Notes: a model not told the origin generated them from the letters alone. A stretch of DNA of 64,000 bases from Acidimicrobiaceae bacterium (GCA_024641005.1 JAHEDX010000001.1:1-64000), one strand, 5' to 3'; positions 41,832 to 50,742 are shown, counted from the first letter of the stretch. Numbers and translations are program-made.

Positions 41832-44600
41832 ATGAGTCATATCGGATTCCTGCTGCTCGGTCTTGGTGCCGGCGCTGCATACGCGTCGTTAGCGATGGCG
41901 CTCGTCGTCACCTACCGGAGCTCAGGGGTCATCAACTTCGCGAGCGGATCGATCGCCGTCTACACGGCATTCGTGTACGCCTTCTTGCGTAAGGGCCAGT
42001 TCACCCCGATGATCCCCGGGCTTCCCAGGACCATCGACCTCGGAACCGATTTCAGCTTCTGGCCGGCGTTCCTGGTGGCATTGGCGCTGGCAGCCTTGCT
42101 CGGCCTGTTGCTCTACCTGCTCGTGTTCCGGCCACTTCGAACGGCGCCACCGTTGGCGAGAGTGGTCGCCTCGATCGGCATCCAGGTGTCGATCGTGCTC
42201 CTCATCGTCAAACAGATGGGCACCACCCAGGTTCCCGTCGATCCGATCTTCCCCGAGCACTCGTTCAGACTCGGAACCAGCGTAGGCAACTGGAAGTTCA
42301 TCTGGACCGCTCTCGCCGTGCTGGTCGTGGCGACGGGGCTGTCGGCGCTGTTCCGCTACACCCGTTTCGGGCTCGCCACGCGGGCAGTCGCCGAGAGCGA
42401 GAAGGGTGCAGTCGTCAGTCGCATCCCGGCCGGCCGCATCGCAGCGATCAACTGGATGTTGTCGTCTGCGGTCGCCGGTGTTGCCGGCGTTCTGATCGCC
42501 CCCCTCGTCGCTGTGGTTCCGCTCGTGTTCTCGCTCTTCATCGTGCCGGCGTTGGCGGCAGCCGTCGTCGCCCGGTTCGAGCACATCGCCACCGCTGTCG
42601 TCGCCGGCCTCACGATCGGCATGTTGGAATCAGAGGCCCGGTTCTTGCACGCGACCTGGTCGTGGTTCCCGAAGAACGGTGGGCCCGAACTCGTGTCGCT
42701 GCTGGTGATCCTTGTGGCCCTGGTCGTGCGCGGCCGACCGTTGCCGGCGCGCGGTTCCCTGATCCAGCGTTCATTGGGTCGTGCGCCGCGGCCGCGGCAG
42801 ATATGGGCGACGGCGTTCGTGGCGGCTTCGGTCGGCGCCGTGCTGCTGTTCGCTCTGCAAGGCAAGTGGCGCCAGTCGCTGATCGTGAGCTTCGTCTTCG
42901 GAACGATCTCGCTGTCCTTTGTGGTCGTCACCGGGTACGCGGGTCAGATCTCGCTGGCACAGCTGACGCTGGCCGGCACGTCTGCCTACATGCTCAGCTT
43001 CTTCACGGTTTCTTGGAACCTGCCGTTCCCGATCGCCCCGTTGCTGTCCGCTCTGGTGGCGACCGCGATCGGCGTCCTCGTCGGGCTTCCGGCGTTGCGG
43101 GTGCGCGGGCTCAGTGTCGCCGTCGTCACACTCTCGTTGGCGGTCACTCTCGACGCCATCTGGTTCCGCAACACCGACATCGTCGGGTTCACCGGCGGTG
43201 TCAAGGTCAAGGACCCGGAGCTGTTCGGGATCAACCTCGGTTGGGACATCTCGCCAGGGGCTACGCATCTCGAGTTCGGTGTGCTCGCTTTGGTGGTGTT
43301 GACGCTCTGCGCGATCGGCGTCGCGTTGCTGCGTCGCAGTCAGCTCGGATCGGCGATGGTCGCGGTACGGGCCAACGAGCGCTCGGCCGCCGCTGCCGGC
43401 GTCAACGTGTTCCAGGTCAAGATCATGGCGTTCGCGATCTCCTCGTTCGTCGCCGGAATCGGCGGCGCGATGCTCGCCTACCGCTTCGGGACGATCAACG
43501 ACACCCAGTTCGCGCCGTTGCTCGGCCTGAGCATCTTCGCGACCGCCTACCTGGCGGGCATCACCTCGGTGTCGGGCGGCATCGCCGCCGGAATGCTGGC
43601 GGTCACCGGAGTGGCCTATACCGCGACGAGCAGTTGGCTGCACTTGGGCGACTGGTACCTGCTCGTCACGAGCGTGCTGCTGATCGTCACCGTCATCAAC
43701 AACCCCGAGGGCATCATGGGGCCGAATCACGAGATGGCCGACAAGCTCAACGATCGGCGGATGGCGAAGCGCAAGGCGGGGATCGACGTTCCAGCCTCGG
43801 TCCCGGTCGGCCGCTTGGAGGCCAAACCGATCGACATTTCGGGGCTGCCGAGCCTGTTGAGCATCCGTAACCTCCGTGTCGCATACGGCGGCGTGGTAGC
43901 CGTTGACGACGTCAGCTTCGACGTGCCAGAGGGGGCCATCGTCGGCCTGATCGGACCCAACGGTGCAGGCAAGACGACCATGGTCGATGCCCTTTCGGGA
44001 TTCGCGCCCTATACCGGAGCCGTCACCTTCGACGGCCACCCTCTCGAGGGAGCCAAGCCGCACCGACGTGTGAAGTTCGGACTCAGTCGCACGTTCCAGG
44101 CGATCGAGCTGTACGACGACCTGGCCGTCGAGGAGAATCTCGAGGTCGGCCTGGCCAGTGGTCGCCAAGGTCACGGCGCCGGCGCGCTCGAAAGCCTCGA
44201 TCGCACGTGTGAGGTGCTTGGTCTGACCGAGCTGCGCGAACGCGCCGCAGGCGACCTCTCACAGGGCCAGCGCCAGATGGTCTCGATCGGGCGGGCGATG
44301 GTCGCCCAACCCAAGATGCTGTTGCTCGACGAGCCGGCAGCGGGGCTCGATACTCAGGAAAGCGAGTGGCTCGGCCTGCATCTTCGCGATGTGCGGGACC
44401 AGGGTGTCACGATCCTGATGGTGGATCACGACGTGAACCTGGTGCTCAATCTGTGCGACTACATCGTCGTCCTCGACTTCGGTGTCCTGATCGCCGCCGG
44501 TACGCCGTCGGAGATTCGCAGCGACCAGCGGGTGATCAAGGCATACCTCGGGTCGACTCACACCGATCCGAGCATCACCGGCGAGGGGAAGTTGTCGTGA
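41832..44600 (+). CDS. Fused branched-chain-type ABC permease-permease-ATPase (LivH-LivM-LivG)
   Basis: A 922-residue single polypeptide. Residues 1 to about 310 are LivH-like (FLLLGLGAGAAYASLAMALV, VVTYRSSGVINFASG); about 320 to 635 are LivM-like (VVTGYAGQISLAQLTLAGTS, VRANERSAAAAGVNV, ISSFVAGIGGAMLA); about 676 to 922 are a LivG-like ATPase with Walker A GPNGAGKTT near 708, signature LSQGQRQ, Walker B MLLLDEPAAGLD and the switch VDHD. These are normally three proteins. No stop or frameshift separates the parts. It sits 105 nt after the binding protein, and the second ATPase overlaps its stop by GTGA. The imported substrate is probably an organic acid of this catabolic region. Confidence 0.92.
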   Translation: MSHIGFLLLGLGAGAAYASLAMALVVTYRSSGVINFASGSIAVYTAFVYAFLRKGQFTPMIPGLPRTIDLGTDFSFWPAFLVALALAALLGLLLYLLVFRPLRTAPPLARVVASIGIQVSIVLLIVKQMGTTQVPVDPIFPEHSFRLGTSVGNWKFIWTALAVLVVATGLSALFRYTRFGLATRAVAESEKGAVVSRIPAGRIAAINWMLSSAVAGVAGVLIAPLVAVVPLVFSLFIVPALAAAVVARFEHIATAVVAGLTIGMLESEARFLHATWSWFPKNGGPELVSLLVILVALVVRGRPLPARGSLIQRSLGRAPRPRQIWATAFVAASVGAVLLFALQGKWRQSLIVSFVFGTISLSFVVVTGYAGQISLAQLTLAGTSAYMLSFFTVSWNLPFPIAPLLSALVATAIGVLVGLPALRVRGLSVAVVTLSLAVTLDAIWFRNTDIVGFTGGVKVKDPELFGINLGWDISPGATHLEFGVLALVVLTLCAIGVALLRRSQLGSAMVAVRANERSAAAAGVNVFQVKIMAFAISSFVAGIGGAMLAYRFGTINDTQFAPLLGLSIFATAYLAGITSVSGGIAAGMLAVTGVAYTATSSWLHLGDWYLLVTSVLLIVTVINNPEGIMGPNHEMADKLNDRRMAKRKAGIDVPASVPVGRLEAKPIDISGLPSLLSIRNLRVAYGGVVAVDDVSFDVPEGAIVGLIGPNGAGKTTMVDALSGFAPYTGAVTFDGHPLEGAKPHRRVKFGLSRTFQAIELYDDLAVEENLEVGLASGRQGHGAGALESLDRTCEVLGLTELRERAAGDLSQGQRQMVSIGRAMVAQPKMLLLDEPAAGLDTQESEWLGLHLRDVRDQGVTILMVDHDVNLVLNLCDYIVVLDFGVLIAAGTPSEIRSDQRVIKAYLGSTHTDPSITGEGKLS

Positions 44601-45316
44601 CCACTGTGCTCGAGGCGCTCGACCTGACTTGTGGCTACGGCAAGATCGTGGCCGTACGCGATATCGGGCTCAAGCTGGACGGCGGCCAGGTGCTCGCGAT
44701 CCTCGGCCCCAATGGCGCCGGTAAGTCGACTCTGATGATGACCTTGGCAGGGCTGTTGCCGCGCATCAGCGGCGACGTGCTGCTGGACGGGAAGTCGCTC
44801 CCGAACGGCAGGCCGGGTCTCGCCAACCGCAACGGAATCGTACTGGTGCCCGACAATCGGGCACTGTTCACGACCTTGACCACCCGGGAGAACATCGAGA
44901 TCGCTCGCGTCAAGGGCCAGAACAACGTCGACGATGTGATCGACCTGTTTCCCGACCTGCAGAAGCGGTTGAAGGTGAAGGCCGGGTCGTTGTCGGGCGG
45001 TGAGCAGCAGATGCTCGCGATGGCGCGAGGGATCGTGCAGCAGCCGAAGATCTTTCTGGTCGACGAGATGAGCATGGGTCTGGCCCCGATCATCGTCGAG
45101 TCCCTCCTGCCGATCGTCCGTCGGATTGCCGACGAGACCGATGCCGCCGTCGTGCTCGTCGAGCAACACGTGAGCCTGGCCCTCGAGGTCGCCGACGAGG
45201 CGATGGTGCTGGTCCACGGAGATGTCTCACTCAGTGGCCCTGCCGAGGATTTTCGTGCCGACCCGTCCCGCGTCGAAGCTGCCTATCTCGGTGCTGGCGT
45301 CGAGCACGAACACTGA
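44597..45316 (+). CDS. Branched-chain-type ABC transporter ATPase (LivF)
   Basis: A 239-residue LivF-like ATPase: LDLTCGYGKIVAVRDIGL, Walker A LGPNGAGKSTLMMTLAG, LVPDNRALFTTLTTRENIE (LivF-type Q-loop region), signature LSGGEQQMLAMARG, Walker B FLVDEMSMGLAP and H-switch VLVEQHV. It pairs with the LivG domain of the preceding fusion protein to power import. Translation starts at GTG overlapping the previous TGA, so it is coupled. A dehydrogenase gene follows 9 nt later in the same operon. Confidence 0.93.
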   Translation: MTTVLEALDLTCGYGKIVAVRDIGLKLDGGQVLAILGPNGAGKSTLMMTLAGLLPRISGDVLLDGKSLPNGRPGLANRNGIVLVPDNRALFTTLTTRENIEIARVKGQNNVDDVIDLFPDLQKRLKVKAGSLSGGEQQMLAMARGIVQQPKIFLVDEMSMGLAPIIVESLLPIVRRIADETDAAVVLVEQHVSLALEVADEAMVLVHGDVSLSGPAEDFRADPSRVEAAYLGAGVEHEH

Positions 45317-45325
45317 CCCGCCAGC

Positions 45326-46138
45326 GTGGCTGTTGAGGAGTTCGCAGATCTGAACGTTGGTTTCATCGGCGTCGGCCACATGGGCCGCCCGATGGTCGAT
45401 CGACTCGTCGCAGCAGGTGTGCCGACACAGGTGTACGTGCGGCGGCCGGAGCTGCGCGCCGAGTTGTCGGCAGACGGCGTCGACGTCGCCGAGTCTCCGA
45501 CCGACCTCGCCTCGCGGGCTGACCTGCTGATTCTGTGTTTCTTCAGTGATGCCCAGGTGCGTGAGGTGATGCTCACCGACGGTGTGCTGGCCGCGATGCG
45601 GCCGGGGTCCGTGCTCGTCTCGCACGTGACGGGGAGCCCCGAGTTGTCGGTCGAGTTGCAGGCGGCGGCACCGCAGAGCGTCACGGTGCTGGATGTGCCG
45701 ATCAGCGGCACCGAGGATCACATTCGACGGGGCGAGCTGACGCTGTTGGTCGGCGGCGATCTGGATGCGCTCGAGCAGGTTCGGCCCGCCTTGGCGGCGT
45801 ATGCCAACCCGATCCTCGAAGTGGGTGGCCTGGGCGATGGCCAGCGGATGAAGCTGATCAACAACCTGTTGTTCACGGTCAACCTACGGACTGCGCTCGA
45901 GGCCGCCAAACTCGGCGAGTCGATGGGGATTGCGCCGAGCGAGCTGTCACGGGTCGTGTCCGAATGCTCGGGCGGCAGCTTTGCCGTCAACCTGTTCCAA
46001 CACATGCCTCCCGAGGCGATGGCCACGGGTGCCCGTCACTACCTCGTCAAGGACGTGGGTGTGATCCGTGACGTCGCCGCGGCTCAGGGGATCGATCTGG
46101 GCCAGCTCGGCGAGCTCGCCGGCTGGGTCTTCGACTGA
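45326..46138 (+). CDS. 3-hydroxyisobutyrate dehydrogenase-like beta-hydroxyacid dehydrogenase
   Basis: A 270-residue beta-hydroxyacid dehydrogenase: NAD(P)-binding VGFIGVGHMGRPMVDRL, substrate loop LDVPISGTEDHIRRGELTLLVGG (ISG motif), and the catalytic lysine in GQRMKLINNLLFTVNLR. The family oxidises beta-hydroxyacids such as 3-hydroxyisobutyrate or tartronate semialdehyde reductase substrates. It starts with GTG 9 nt after the ABC ATPase, so it is probably made together with the importer and may be the first intracellular enzyme for the imported acid. Convergent with the crotonase at 46142 (3-nt gap). Confidence 0.86.
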   Translation: MAVEEFADLNVGFIGVGHMGRPMVDRLVAAGVPTQVYVRRPELRAELSADGVDVAESPTDLASRADLLILCFFSDAQVREVMLTDGVLAAMRPGSVLVSHVTGSPELSVELQAAAPQSVTVLDVPISGTEDHIRRGELTLLVGGDLDALEQVRPALAAYANPILEVGGLGDGQRMKLINNLLFTVNLRTALEAAKLGESMGIAPSELSRVVSECSGGSFAVNLFQHMPPEAMATGARHYLVKDVGVIRDVAAAQGIDLGQLGELAGWVFD

Positions 46139-46141
46139 CGG

Positions 46142-46915
46142 TCAGGCGCTGGGAGTCGCGTCCGGCCGATACCAGGTACCGGGCCCGGCCGCTTCTACGT
46201 CGAAGCGCTCGTCCAGACTGCGCCCGGCCCCGGCATCGTAGACGTCCCGCCAGGCGCCGACGGCGCCTGGCGGGACGGCAGCGATCGCTCGAGCCCGTTC
46301 GAGCGCAACCGACAACAAGGTGTCGTGTGGCACGGTCTGGGTCGTCAGGCCGATCGCGAAGGCCTCGTCGGCGTTCACGAACCGCGCGGTGAGCGACATC
46401 TCCTTGGCCCGTCGTCTGCCGACCGCCTCGGACAGCAATGCGGTCATGCCCCACATTCCCGGGCCTGGAGTCATGCCGAGCTTGGCGTGGGTGTCGGCGA
46501 ACGTCGCCCGCTCCGAGGCGATGACGAAGTCGCAGCTGAGGGCGATCTCGAGGCCTCCGGTGATACATGGTCCGTTGACGGCCGCGATGATCGGCGTGGC
46601 GACCGATCGGATCGCCTTGCCAGGGTGCGGCGCCGTCGGCCGACGTTCGAGATAGGCGGCCCGGTACGCCTTGAGGTCGACACCTCCCGAGAAGGCCGGG
46701 TCGGTGCCGGTCAGGATGATCGCCCGTACCGCCTCGTCGGCGTCGGCGTCGGCGAGTACTTCGTGGATCAACTCGTGCGTCGGTACGTCGATCGCGTTGC
46801 GCACTTCCGGACGGTTGAGCGTGATGACCGCCACCGGCCCGTCGACGGTAGCCAGCACCGATCCGGCTGTGCGCTCGATCACGGCAGGTAGCGGCTCACG
46901 CCGACTTCCAGCCAC
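46142..46915 (-). CDS. Enoyl-CoA hydratase/isomerase (crotonase fold)
   Basis: A 257-residue crotonase: oxyanion segments DPAFSGGVDLKAYRAAY and NGPCITGGLEIALSCDFVIA. The first catalytic position has no Glu (ADTHAKLGMTPGPG); the second is in RAKEMSLTARFV. The frame overlaps the upstream SDR gene by 20 nt; a GTG start at 46882 would remove the overlap and is possible. The coding sequence contains a 35-nt perfect palindrome at 46243-46277. Co-transcribed with the SDR at 46896, so it may form or remove a hydroxyl that the SDR oxidises. Confidence 0.86.
   Translation of the reverse strand: MAGSRREPLPAVIERTAGSVLATVDGPVAVITLNRPEVRNAIDVPTHELIHEVLADADADEAVRAIILTGTDPAFSGGVDLKAYRAAYLERRPTAPHPGKAIRSVATPIIAAVNGPCITGGLEIALSCDFVIASERATFADTHAKLGMTPGPGMWGMTALLSEAVGRRRAKEMSLTARFVNADEAFAIGLTTQTVPHDTLLSVALERARAIAAVPPGAVGAWRDVYDAGAGRSLDERFDVEAAGPGTWYRPDATPSA
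46243..46277. repeat. 35-nt perfect palindrome within the crotonase gene
   Basis: 17-nt arms CGTCCCGCCAGGCGCCG and CGGCGCCTGGCGGGACG around a single A, about 105 nt beyond the stop of the convergent dehydrogenase gene. It shares the odd-centred design of the REP-like element but not its sequence. It may be a terminator for the plus-strand operon placed inside the neighbouring gene, or a second repeat family. Confidence 0.75.
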
Positions 46916-47648
46916 CGTCGACGGGCATCACGAGCCCGTTGACGTTGCTGGCCTCGCTCGAAGTCAGCCACGAGATCGCGGCTGCGATTTCGTCGGGCTG
47001 CGCCGTTCGTTCACCGAGGGCGATACTGGGCATCTGCCGTTCGAACGACCACATGCTGGTCGGCGCCGCCGTGGTGCCGATGTTCGTTTCGACACCGCCC
47101 GGGCAGACCACGTTGCAGCGGATGCCCTGGGGCCCATATGTGTACGCGATGTGTCGGGCGAGGCCGATCGCGGCGTGCTTCGAGGCGATGTACGACACGC
47201 CCGCCCCGGAACCGCCGAGGCCGGCGACCGAGGCGACATTCACGATCGACCCGCCGCCCCGCTCGGTCATCAGCGGGATGACTGCGCGGCAGATCCGCAT
47301 CTGGGCGGTGACGTTGACGCTGAACACCCGATCCCACATCTCGTCGTCGAGCTCGGTCACCGGCACGAAGTGATCCATGATCCCTGCGACGTTGGCGACG
47401 ATCGCCACCGGGCCGATCGCCTCGGCGCCGGCGACGAGTTCGGAGATGAAGGTGGCGTCGCCGAGGTCCCCCTGGATCGTGCTGATCGCCGGGTACTCCG
47501 ATGCCAGGGTCGCCAACCCGTCACCGTTGAAATCGGTCGCCACGACCGTGGCACCTTCCTGAGCGAGTCGGGCCGCCGTGGCGCGCCCGATGCCCGAGGC
47601 CGCCCCTGTGACGAGCGCGGTCGAGCCGGTGTGTCGTTGTGTGTCCAT
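46896..47648 (-). CDS. Short-chain dehydrogenase/reductase
   Basis: A 250-residue classical SDR: ALVTGAASGIGRATAARL at the N-terminus, VANVAGIM in the NNAG position, VNVASVAGLGGSG (Ser), catalytic YIASK, and the C-terminal NVNGLVMPVDGGW. Its length and sequence fit NAD(P)-dependent oxidoreductases of the 3-oxoacyl reductase/alcohol dehydrogenase type. It is divergent from the SDR at 47745; the 96-nt gap has no good TGACA operator, only an imperfect GACA-GTA-TGTC. It overlaps the following crotonase gene. Confidence 0.87.
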   Translation of the reverse strand: MDTQRHTGSTALVTGAASGIGRATAARLAQEGATVVATDFNGDGLATLASEYPAISTIQGDLGDATFISELVAGAEAIGPVAIVANVAGIMDHFVPVTELDDEMWDRVFSVNVTAQMRICRAVIPLMTERGGGSIVNVASVAGLGGSGAGVSYIASKHAAIGLARHIAYTYGPQGIRCNVVCPGGVETNIGTTAAPTSMWSFERQMPSIALGERTAQPDEIAAAISWLTSSEASNVNGLVMPVDGGWKSA

Positions 47649-47744
47649 CGCGAACCTCCGTGTCCCGGACAGTATGTCTCAGAATGCGGCTCACTAGAGT
47701 CGGACGCGAATCGAGAGTGTCGGCGTTCGGAGAGGGGACGGATC

Positions 47745-48530
47745 ATGGGGGACCAGCTGCAGGGCAAGGTCGTTGCGATTGCCGGAGCGTCTGCCGGCAT
47801 GGGGTTGGCGGTCTCGCGGATGTGCGTCGCGGAGGGCGCCAGCGTGGTCATGATGGCGCGCGGTCGGGAGCGGCTCGAACAACAGGCGGGCGAACTCGGC
47901 GCGATGCCGGTCGTCTGTGACGTCGCAGACCCCGACAGCGTGCGCGCCGCCTTCGCCGAGATCGCCACCGCCCACGGCAAGCTCGATGCGCTGCTCAACG
48001 TGGCCGGCGTCGCCCGGATCCGCAAGATCGTCGACGCCACCGACGAGGACATCGCGTTCGTCCTGGGGGTCAACCTGATGGGGCCGATCTACACCACCCG
48101 GTCGGCGATCCCGCTGATGCGCGCCGCCGGCGGTGGAGACATCATCAATGTGTCGTCCGAGATCACCGGCGACTACATGCCGGCGATGGTGCTGTACGGC
48201 ACATCGAAAGGTGGGCTCGACACGTTCTCGAAGATGATGGTGCACGAACTGAAAGACGACAGGATTCGCGTCTCGAACTTCGTGAGCGGCAGCGTCTCGA
48301 CCGAGTTCGGATCCAACTTCACCGAGGAAGAGGTCGGCGGGGTGTGGCCCGAGTGGGAAGCGAGCGGCTACCTGACGAGAGTCGCCGGACCGGGGATGGA
48401 TCCGGCATGGATGGCCGACGCGATGCTGTTCCAGCTGACCCGCCCGGCCGGGCAGATGATCGACTGGATCCACGTCCGTTCCTTCGCCCCCGGCCACGAC
48501 GGGCCCGACCAGCCCGAGCAGCCACGCTGA
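47745..48530 (+). CDS. Short-chain dehydrogenase/reductase
   Basis: A 261-residue SDR: VVAIAGASAGMGLAVSRM (TGxxxGxG changed to AGASAGMG), NVAGVARIRK, INVSSEITGDYM (Ser), catalytic YGTSK and SKMMVHELKDDRIRVSNF. The tail ends LFQLTRPAGQMIDWIHVRSF, different from the common GGxxx end. The ATG follows GGAGAGGGG. An in-frame upward extension covers two other genes and is rejected. Next downstream, 71 nt away, are the ferredoxin and P450 genes under a TGACA-family operator, so the SDR is probably not in the same transcript. Confidence 0.85.
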   Translation: MGDQLQGKVVAIAGASAGMGLAVSRMCVAEGASVVMMARGRERLEQQAGELGAMPVVCDVADPDSVRAAFAEIATAHGKLDALLNVAGVARIRKIVDATDEDIAFVLGVNLMGPIYTTRSAIPLMRAAGGGDIINVSSEITGDYMPAMVLYGTSKGGLDTFSKMMVHELKDDRIRVSNFVSGSVSTEFGSNFTEEEVGGVWPEWEASGYLTRVAGPGMDPAWMADAMLFQLTRPAGQMIDWIHVRSFAPGHDGPDQPEQPR

Positions 48531-48538
48531 TCCACAAG

Positions 48539-48554
48539 TTGACGGATTCGTCAA
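48539..48554. promoter_or_regulatory. Operator palindrome, TGACA-N4-TGTCA family (TTGACG variant)
   Basis: TTGACG-GATT-CGTCAA, perfect 6-nt arms, 47 nt before the ferredoxin start. Confidence 0.55.
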
Positions 48555-48601
48555 GTGGCGCGTACGGTCGCGTTCGTCATCGATAGCTCCGGGGAGGGCA
48601 T

Positions 48602-48799
48602 ATGAAGGTCTGGGTCGATCCCGAAAAGTGCCGCGGTCACGCGCTCTGTCTCACCTACGCCGAGGACGCGTTCGAGTTCATCGACCTCGAAGACCGCTCC
48701 GTCGTCATCGAAGGAGCGGTCGACTCGGTCGCACCCGACGTGTTTCGGGCTGCCGCCAACGAGTGCCCCGAGCGAGCGATCATCATCGAGGAGGACTGA
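48602..48799 (+). CDS. Small [3Fe-4S] ferredoxin for a cytochrome P450
   Basis: A 65-residue ferredoxin. Cysteines C10, C16 and C55 (CP at the third) are the three iron-sulfur ligands; the position of the fourth cysteine is His13 in CRGHALC, a pattern known from actinobacterial P450-partner ferredoxins. It would pass electrons from a ferredoxin reductase to the P450 encoded only 1 nt after its stop. The start follows GGGGAGGG. No ferredoxin reductase gene is in the window. Confidence 0.92.
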   Translation: MKVWVDPEKCRGHALCLTYAEDAFEFIDLEDRSVVIEGAVDSVAPDVFRAAANECPERAIIIEED

Positions 48800-48800
48800 C

Positions 48801-50030
48801 ATGGCCGCCGACGCCAAGCACGTGATCGACTTCGACCATCACGGCCCGATGCTGCGTGATCACAACACCGAACAGCTCAAGGAGCTGATGTACAACGATG
48901 CCGGTTGCCCGATGGGTTGGTCGACGGCCCACAATGGACACTGGGCCATTTGGGGATACGACGCCCTGTACGACGCGGTCCAGGACGCGGAGACGTTCAG
49001 CTCGACGCATCTGCCGCCCGAGTGCCCGAAGGGTGTTCCCGGGGCGCTGTACCCCGATCCCCTGATCCCTATCGACATCGACGGCCAAGAGCAGCAGGAC
49101 TACCGCAAGGTGGTGTTGAACTGGTTCAATCCTGGGCACGCCAGGTCGCTCGAACCGCGTATCCAGCAGATCTGCGACGACCTGATCGATGACTTCATCG
49201 AGTCCGGCGAGGCCGATCTCGCCTACCAGCTCTTCACGGCCCTTCCCGCCATCGTCACACTCGAGATGCTCGGCTGGGAGTCGCATCGCTGGCGCGAGTG
49301 GGTCGGCTGGGTGCACTCGTTCATCCACGACGCCACCCACGACCCCGAGCTGGCGATGCAGAACACGATGCTCATGTACGGGAGCATCAACAACGAGATC
49401 GCCCGTCGCCGCGACGAACTCGGTGACGACCTGTTCAGCGACATGATGCGCACCCCGGTCGCGGGCAAGGTGCTCGACGACGACGAACTGCGGAACTTTG
49501 CGACGCTCGTGCTGCTGGGCGGGATGGACACCACATCGGGGGTCACGGGCAACTCGGTGCTCCTGATCGATCAGGACGACGAACTCCGCCGCCAGATCAT
49601 CGACAACATCGACCAGATGCCCAAGATCATCGAGGAGTTCCTGCGCTACGCCGGCCCGGGTGGCGGTCTGTACCGCCGGGTGACGAAAGACGTCGAATTC
49701 CACGGTGAGCAGATGCACGAGGGCGAAAAGGTGCTCATGATGTTCTGGGCCGCCAACCGCGACCCGAAGGCCTTCCCGGACCCCGAGAAGATCGACATCT
49801 TCCGCACCCAGAACCGCCACATGGCGTTCGGCCTCGGACCGCACCGCTGCCTCGGCTCGCACCACGCCCGACGCATGTTCGCCACGTTGATGACCGGAAT
49901 CTTCACCCGCATTCCCGATTTCGAGGTCGACTGGGATGGCGTCGAACGGTTCGAGGACTGCGGCAGCGTGTACGCGGTCCGTCACCTGCCGGTCACGTTC
50001 ACGCCGGGCCCACGTCTCACGCCGGCGTGA
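48801..50030 (+). CDS. Cytochrome P450
   Basis: A 409-residue P450: I-helix GGMDTTSG at 240-247, the ExxR pair in IEEFLRYAG, and haem loop FGLGPHRCLGSHHARRM with C350. The second His in GSHHARR and the N-terminal HVIDFDHHGPMLRDHNT distinguish it from the P450 at 23288. It is translationally near-coupled to a [3Fe-4S] ferredoxin, so it is likely an oxygenase fed by that partner, hydroxylating an import or lipid-like substrate. A TetR gene follows 49 nt later on the same strand. Confidence 0.92.
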   Translation: MAADAKHVIDFDHHGPMLRDHNTEQLKELMYNDAGCPMGWSTAHNGHWAIWGYDALYDAVQDAETFSSTHLPPECPKGVPGALYPDPLIPIDIDGQEQQDYRKVVLNWFNPGHARSLEPRIQQICDDLIDDFIESGEADLAYQLFTALPAIVTLEMLGWESHRWREWVGWVHSFIHDATHDPELAMQNTMLMYGSINNEIARRRDELGDDLFSDMMRTPVAGKVLDDDELRNFATLVLLGGMDTTSGVTGNSVLLIDQDDELRRQIIDNIDQMPKIIEEFLRYAGPGGGLYRRVTKDVEFHGEQMHEGEKVLMMFWAANRDPKAFPDPEKIDIFRTQNRHMAFGLGPHRCLGSHHARRMFATLMTGIFTRIPDFEVDWDGVERFEDCGSVYAVRHLPVTFTPGPRLTPA

Positions 50031-50079
50031 ACGAACCTGCACGCATCGTTCGCTGACGGACGGCGCGTAGGGTGCGAGC

Positions 50080-50682
50080 GTGAGCGATCCCGAACCAGAT
50101 CGACGCGATCCACGCGTCGATCGAACGCATCGAGTCGTGATGGACGCGATCGCGTCGTTGATCGTCGACGAGGGTGCCGACTCGGTGACGCATCAACGCG
50201 TCGCCGAGGTGTCGGGAGTGGGGCGCGCCACGCTGTACCGGCACTGGCCGACGCCGGCCGATCTGTTGTACGCCGCGTTGGCGGATGCCGAGCAGCCGCT
50301 GCTGCGACCGCGTGACGAGCCGTTGGTGACGTGGCTGCGCGCCGAGTTGCGCCGAGCAGCCGGCGAGATGGCGGCGCCGACGGCGGTCCAGTTCGTCGCA
50401 GTGTTGGTCGGGCGCGCTGACCACGATGCCAATGCCGCCGAGTTGCGGCGGCGCCTCATCGACCAGAACGTGATGAACCTGGCGATCGTGCTGGCCCGCG
50501 CCGAGGCGCGCGGCGAGGTGACGAGTGGACTCGACCCACATGATCTCTACTCCAAACTGCTCGGGCCGTTGTTCATGCGCAGCGTGATCGAAGGGCGTCC
50601 TGCCGGTGCGCAGTTCGTCGACGACGTGATCGACACTGTGATGGGCCCATGGCTGCTCGTCGCCAACTCTGAGACATTGTGA
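50080..50682 (+). CDS. TetR-family transcriptional regulator
   Basis: A 200-residue TetR-type regulator: N-terminal helix THRVVMDAIASLIVDEGADS, helix-turn-helix THQRVAEVSGVGRATLYRHW, then a helical ligand domain with RADHDANAAELRRRLIDQN and DLYSKLLGPLFMRSVIEGRP. The GTG at 50080 is followed by an arginine- and aspartate-rich leader. It is the only TetR gene in the window and therefore a candidate binder of the TGACA-N4-TGTCA palindromes, though no such site lies at its own start and a regulator elsewhere could equally be responsible. It may instead control the neighbouring P450. Confidence 0.88.
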   Translation: MSDPEPDRRDPRVDRTHRVVMDAIASLIVDEGADSVTHQRVAEVSGVGRATLYRHWPTPADLLYAALADAEQPLLRPRDEPLVTWLRAELRRAAGEMAAPTAVQFVAVLVGRADHDANAAELRRRLIDQNVMNLAIVLARAEARGEVTSGLDPHDLYSKLLGPLFMRSVIEGRPAGAQFVDDVIDTVMGPWLLVANSETL

Positions 50683-50726
50683 TCTGGAGTTGCGGCTCGC
50701 TTGTGGTGCGACTCATCGGTTAGGTT

Positions 50727-50742
50727 CTGACAACAACGTCAA
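50727..50742. promoter_or_regulatory. Operator palindrome, TGACA-N4-TGTCA family
   Basis: CTGACAACAACGTCAA; core TGACA-ACAA-CGTCA with one inner mismatch, 30 nt before the mycofactocin-type SDR and after the TetR stop. Confidence 0.5.

Noticed and set aside
42771-44174. 467-codon minus-strand frame opposite the ABC fusion gene
   Set aside because: Arg/Asp/His-rich product without a fold signature, fully covered by a transporter gene with Walker motifs and membrane helices on the other strand.
47661-47678. TGTCCCGGACA and GACA-GTA-TGTC in the divergent SDR promoter as a TGACA-family operator
   Set aside because: The spacing is three, not four, and the outer bases of the arms do not match; too weak to list as a site.
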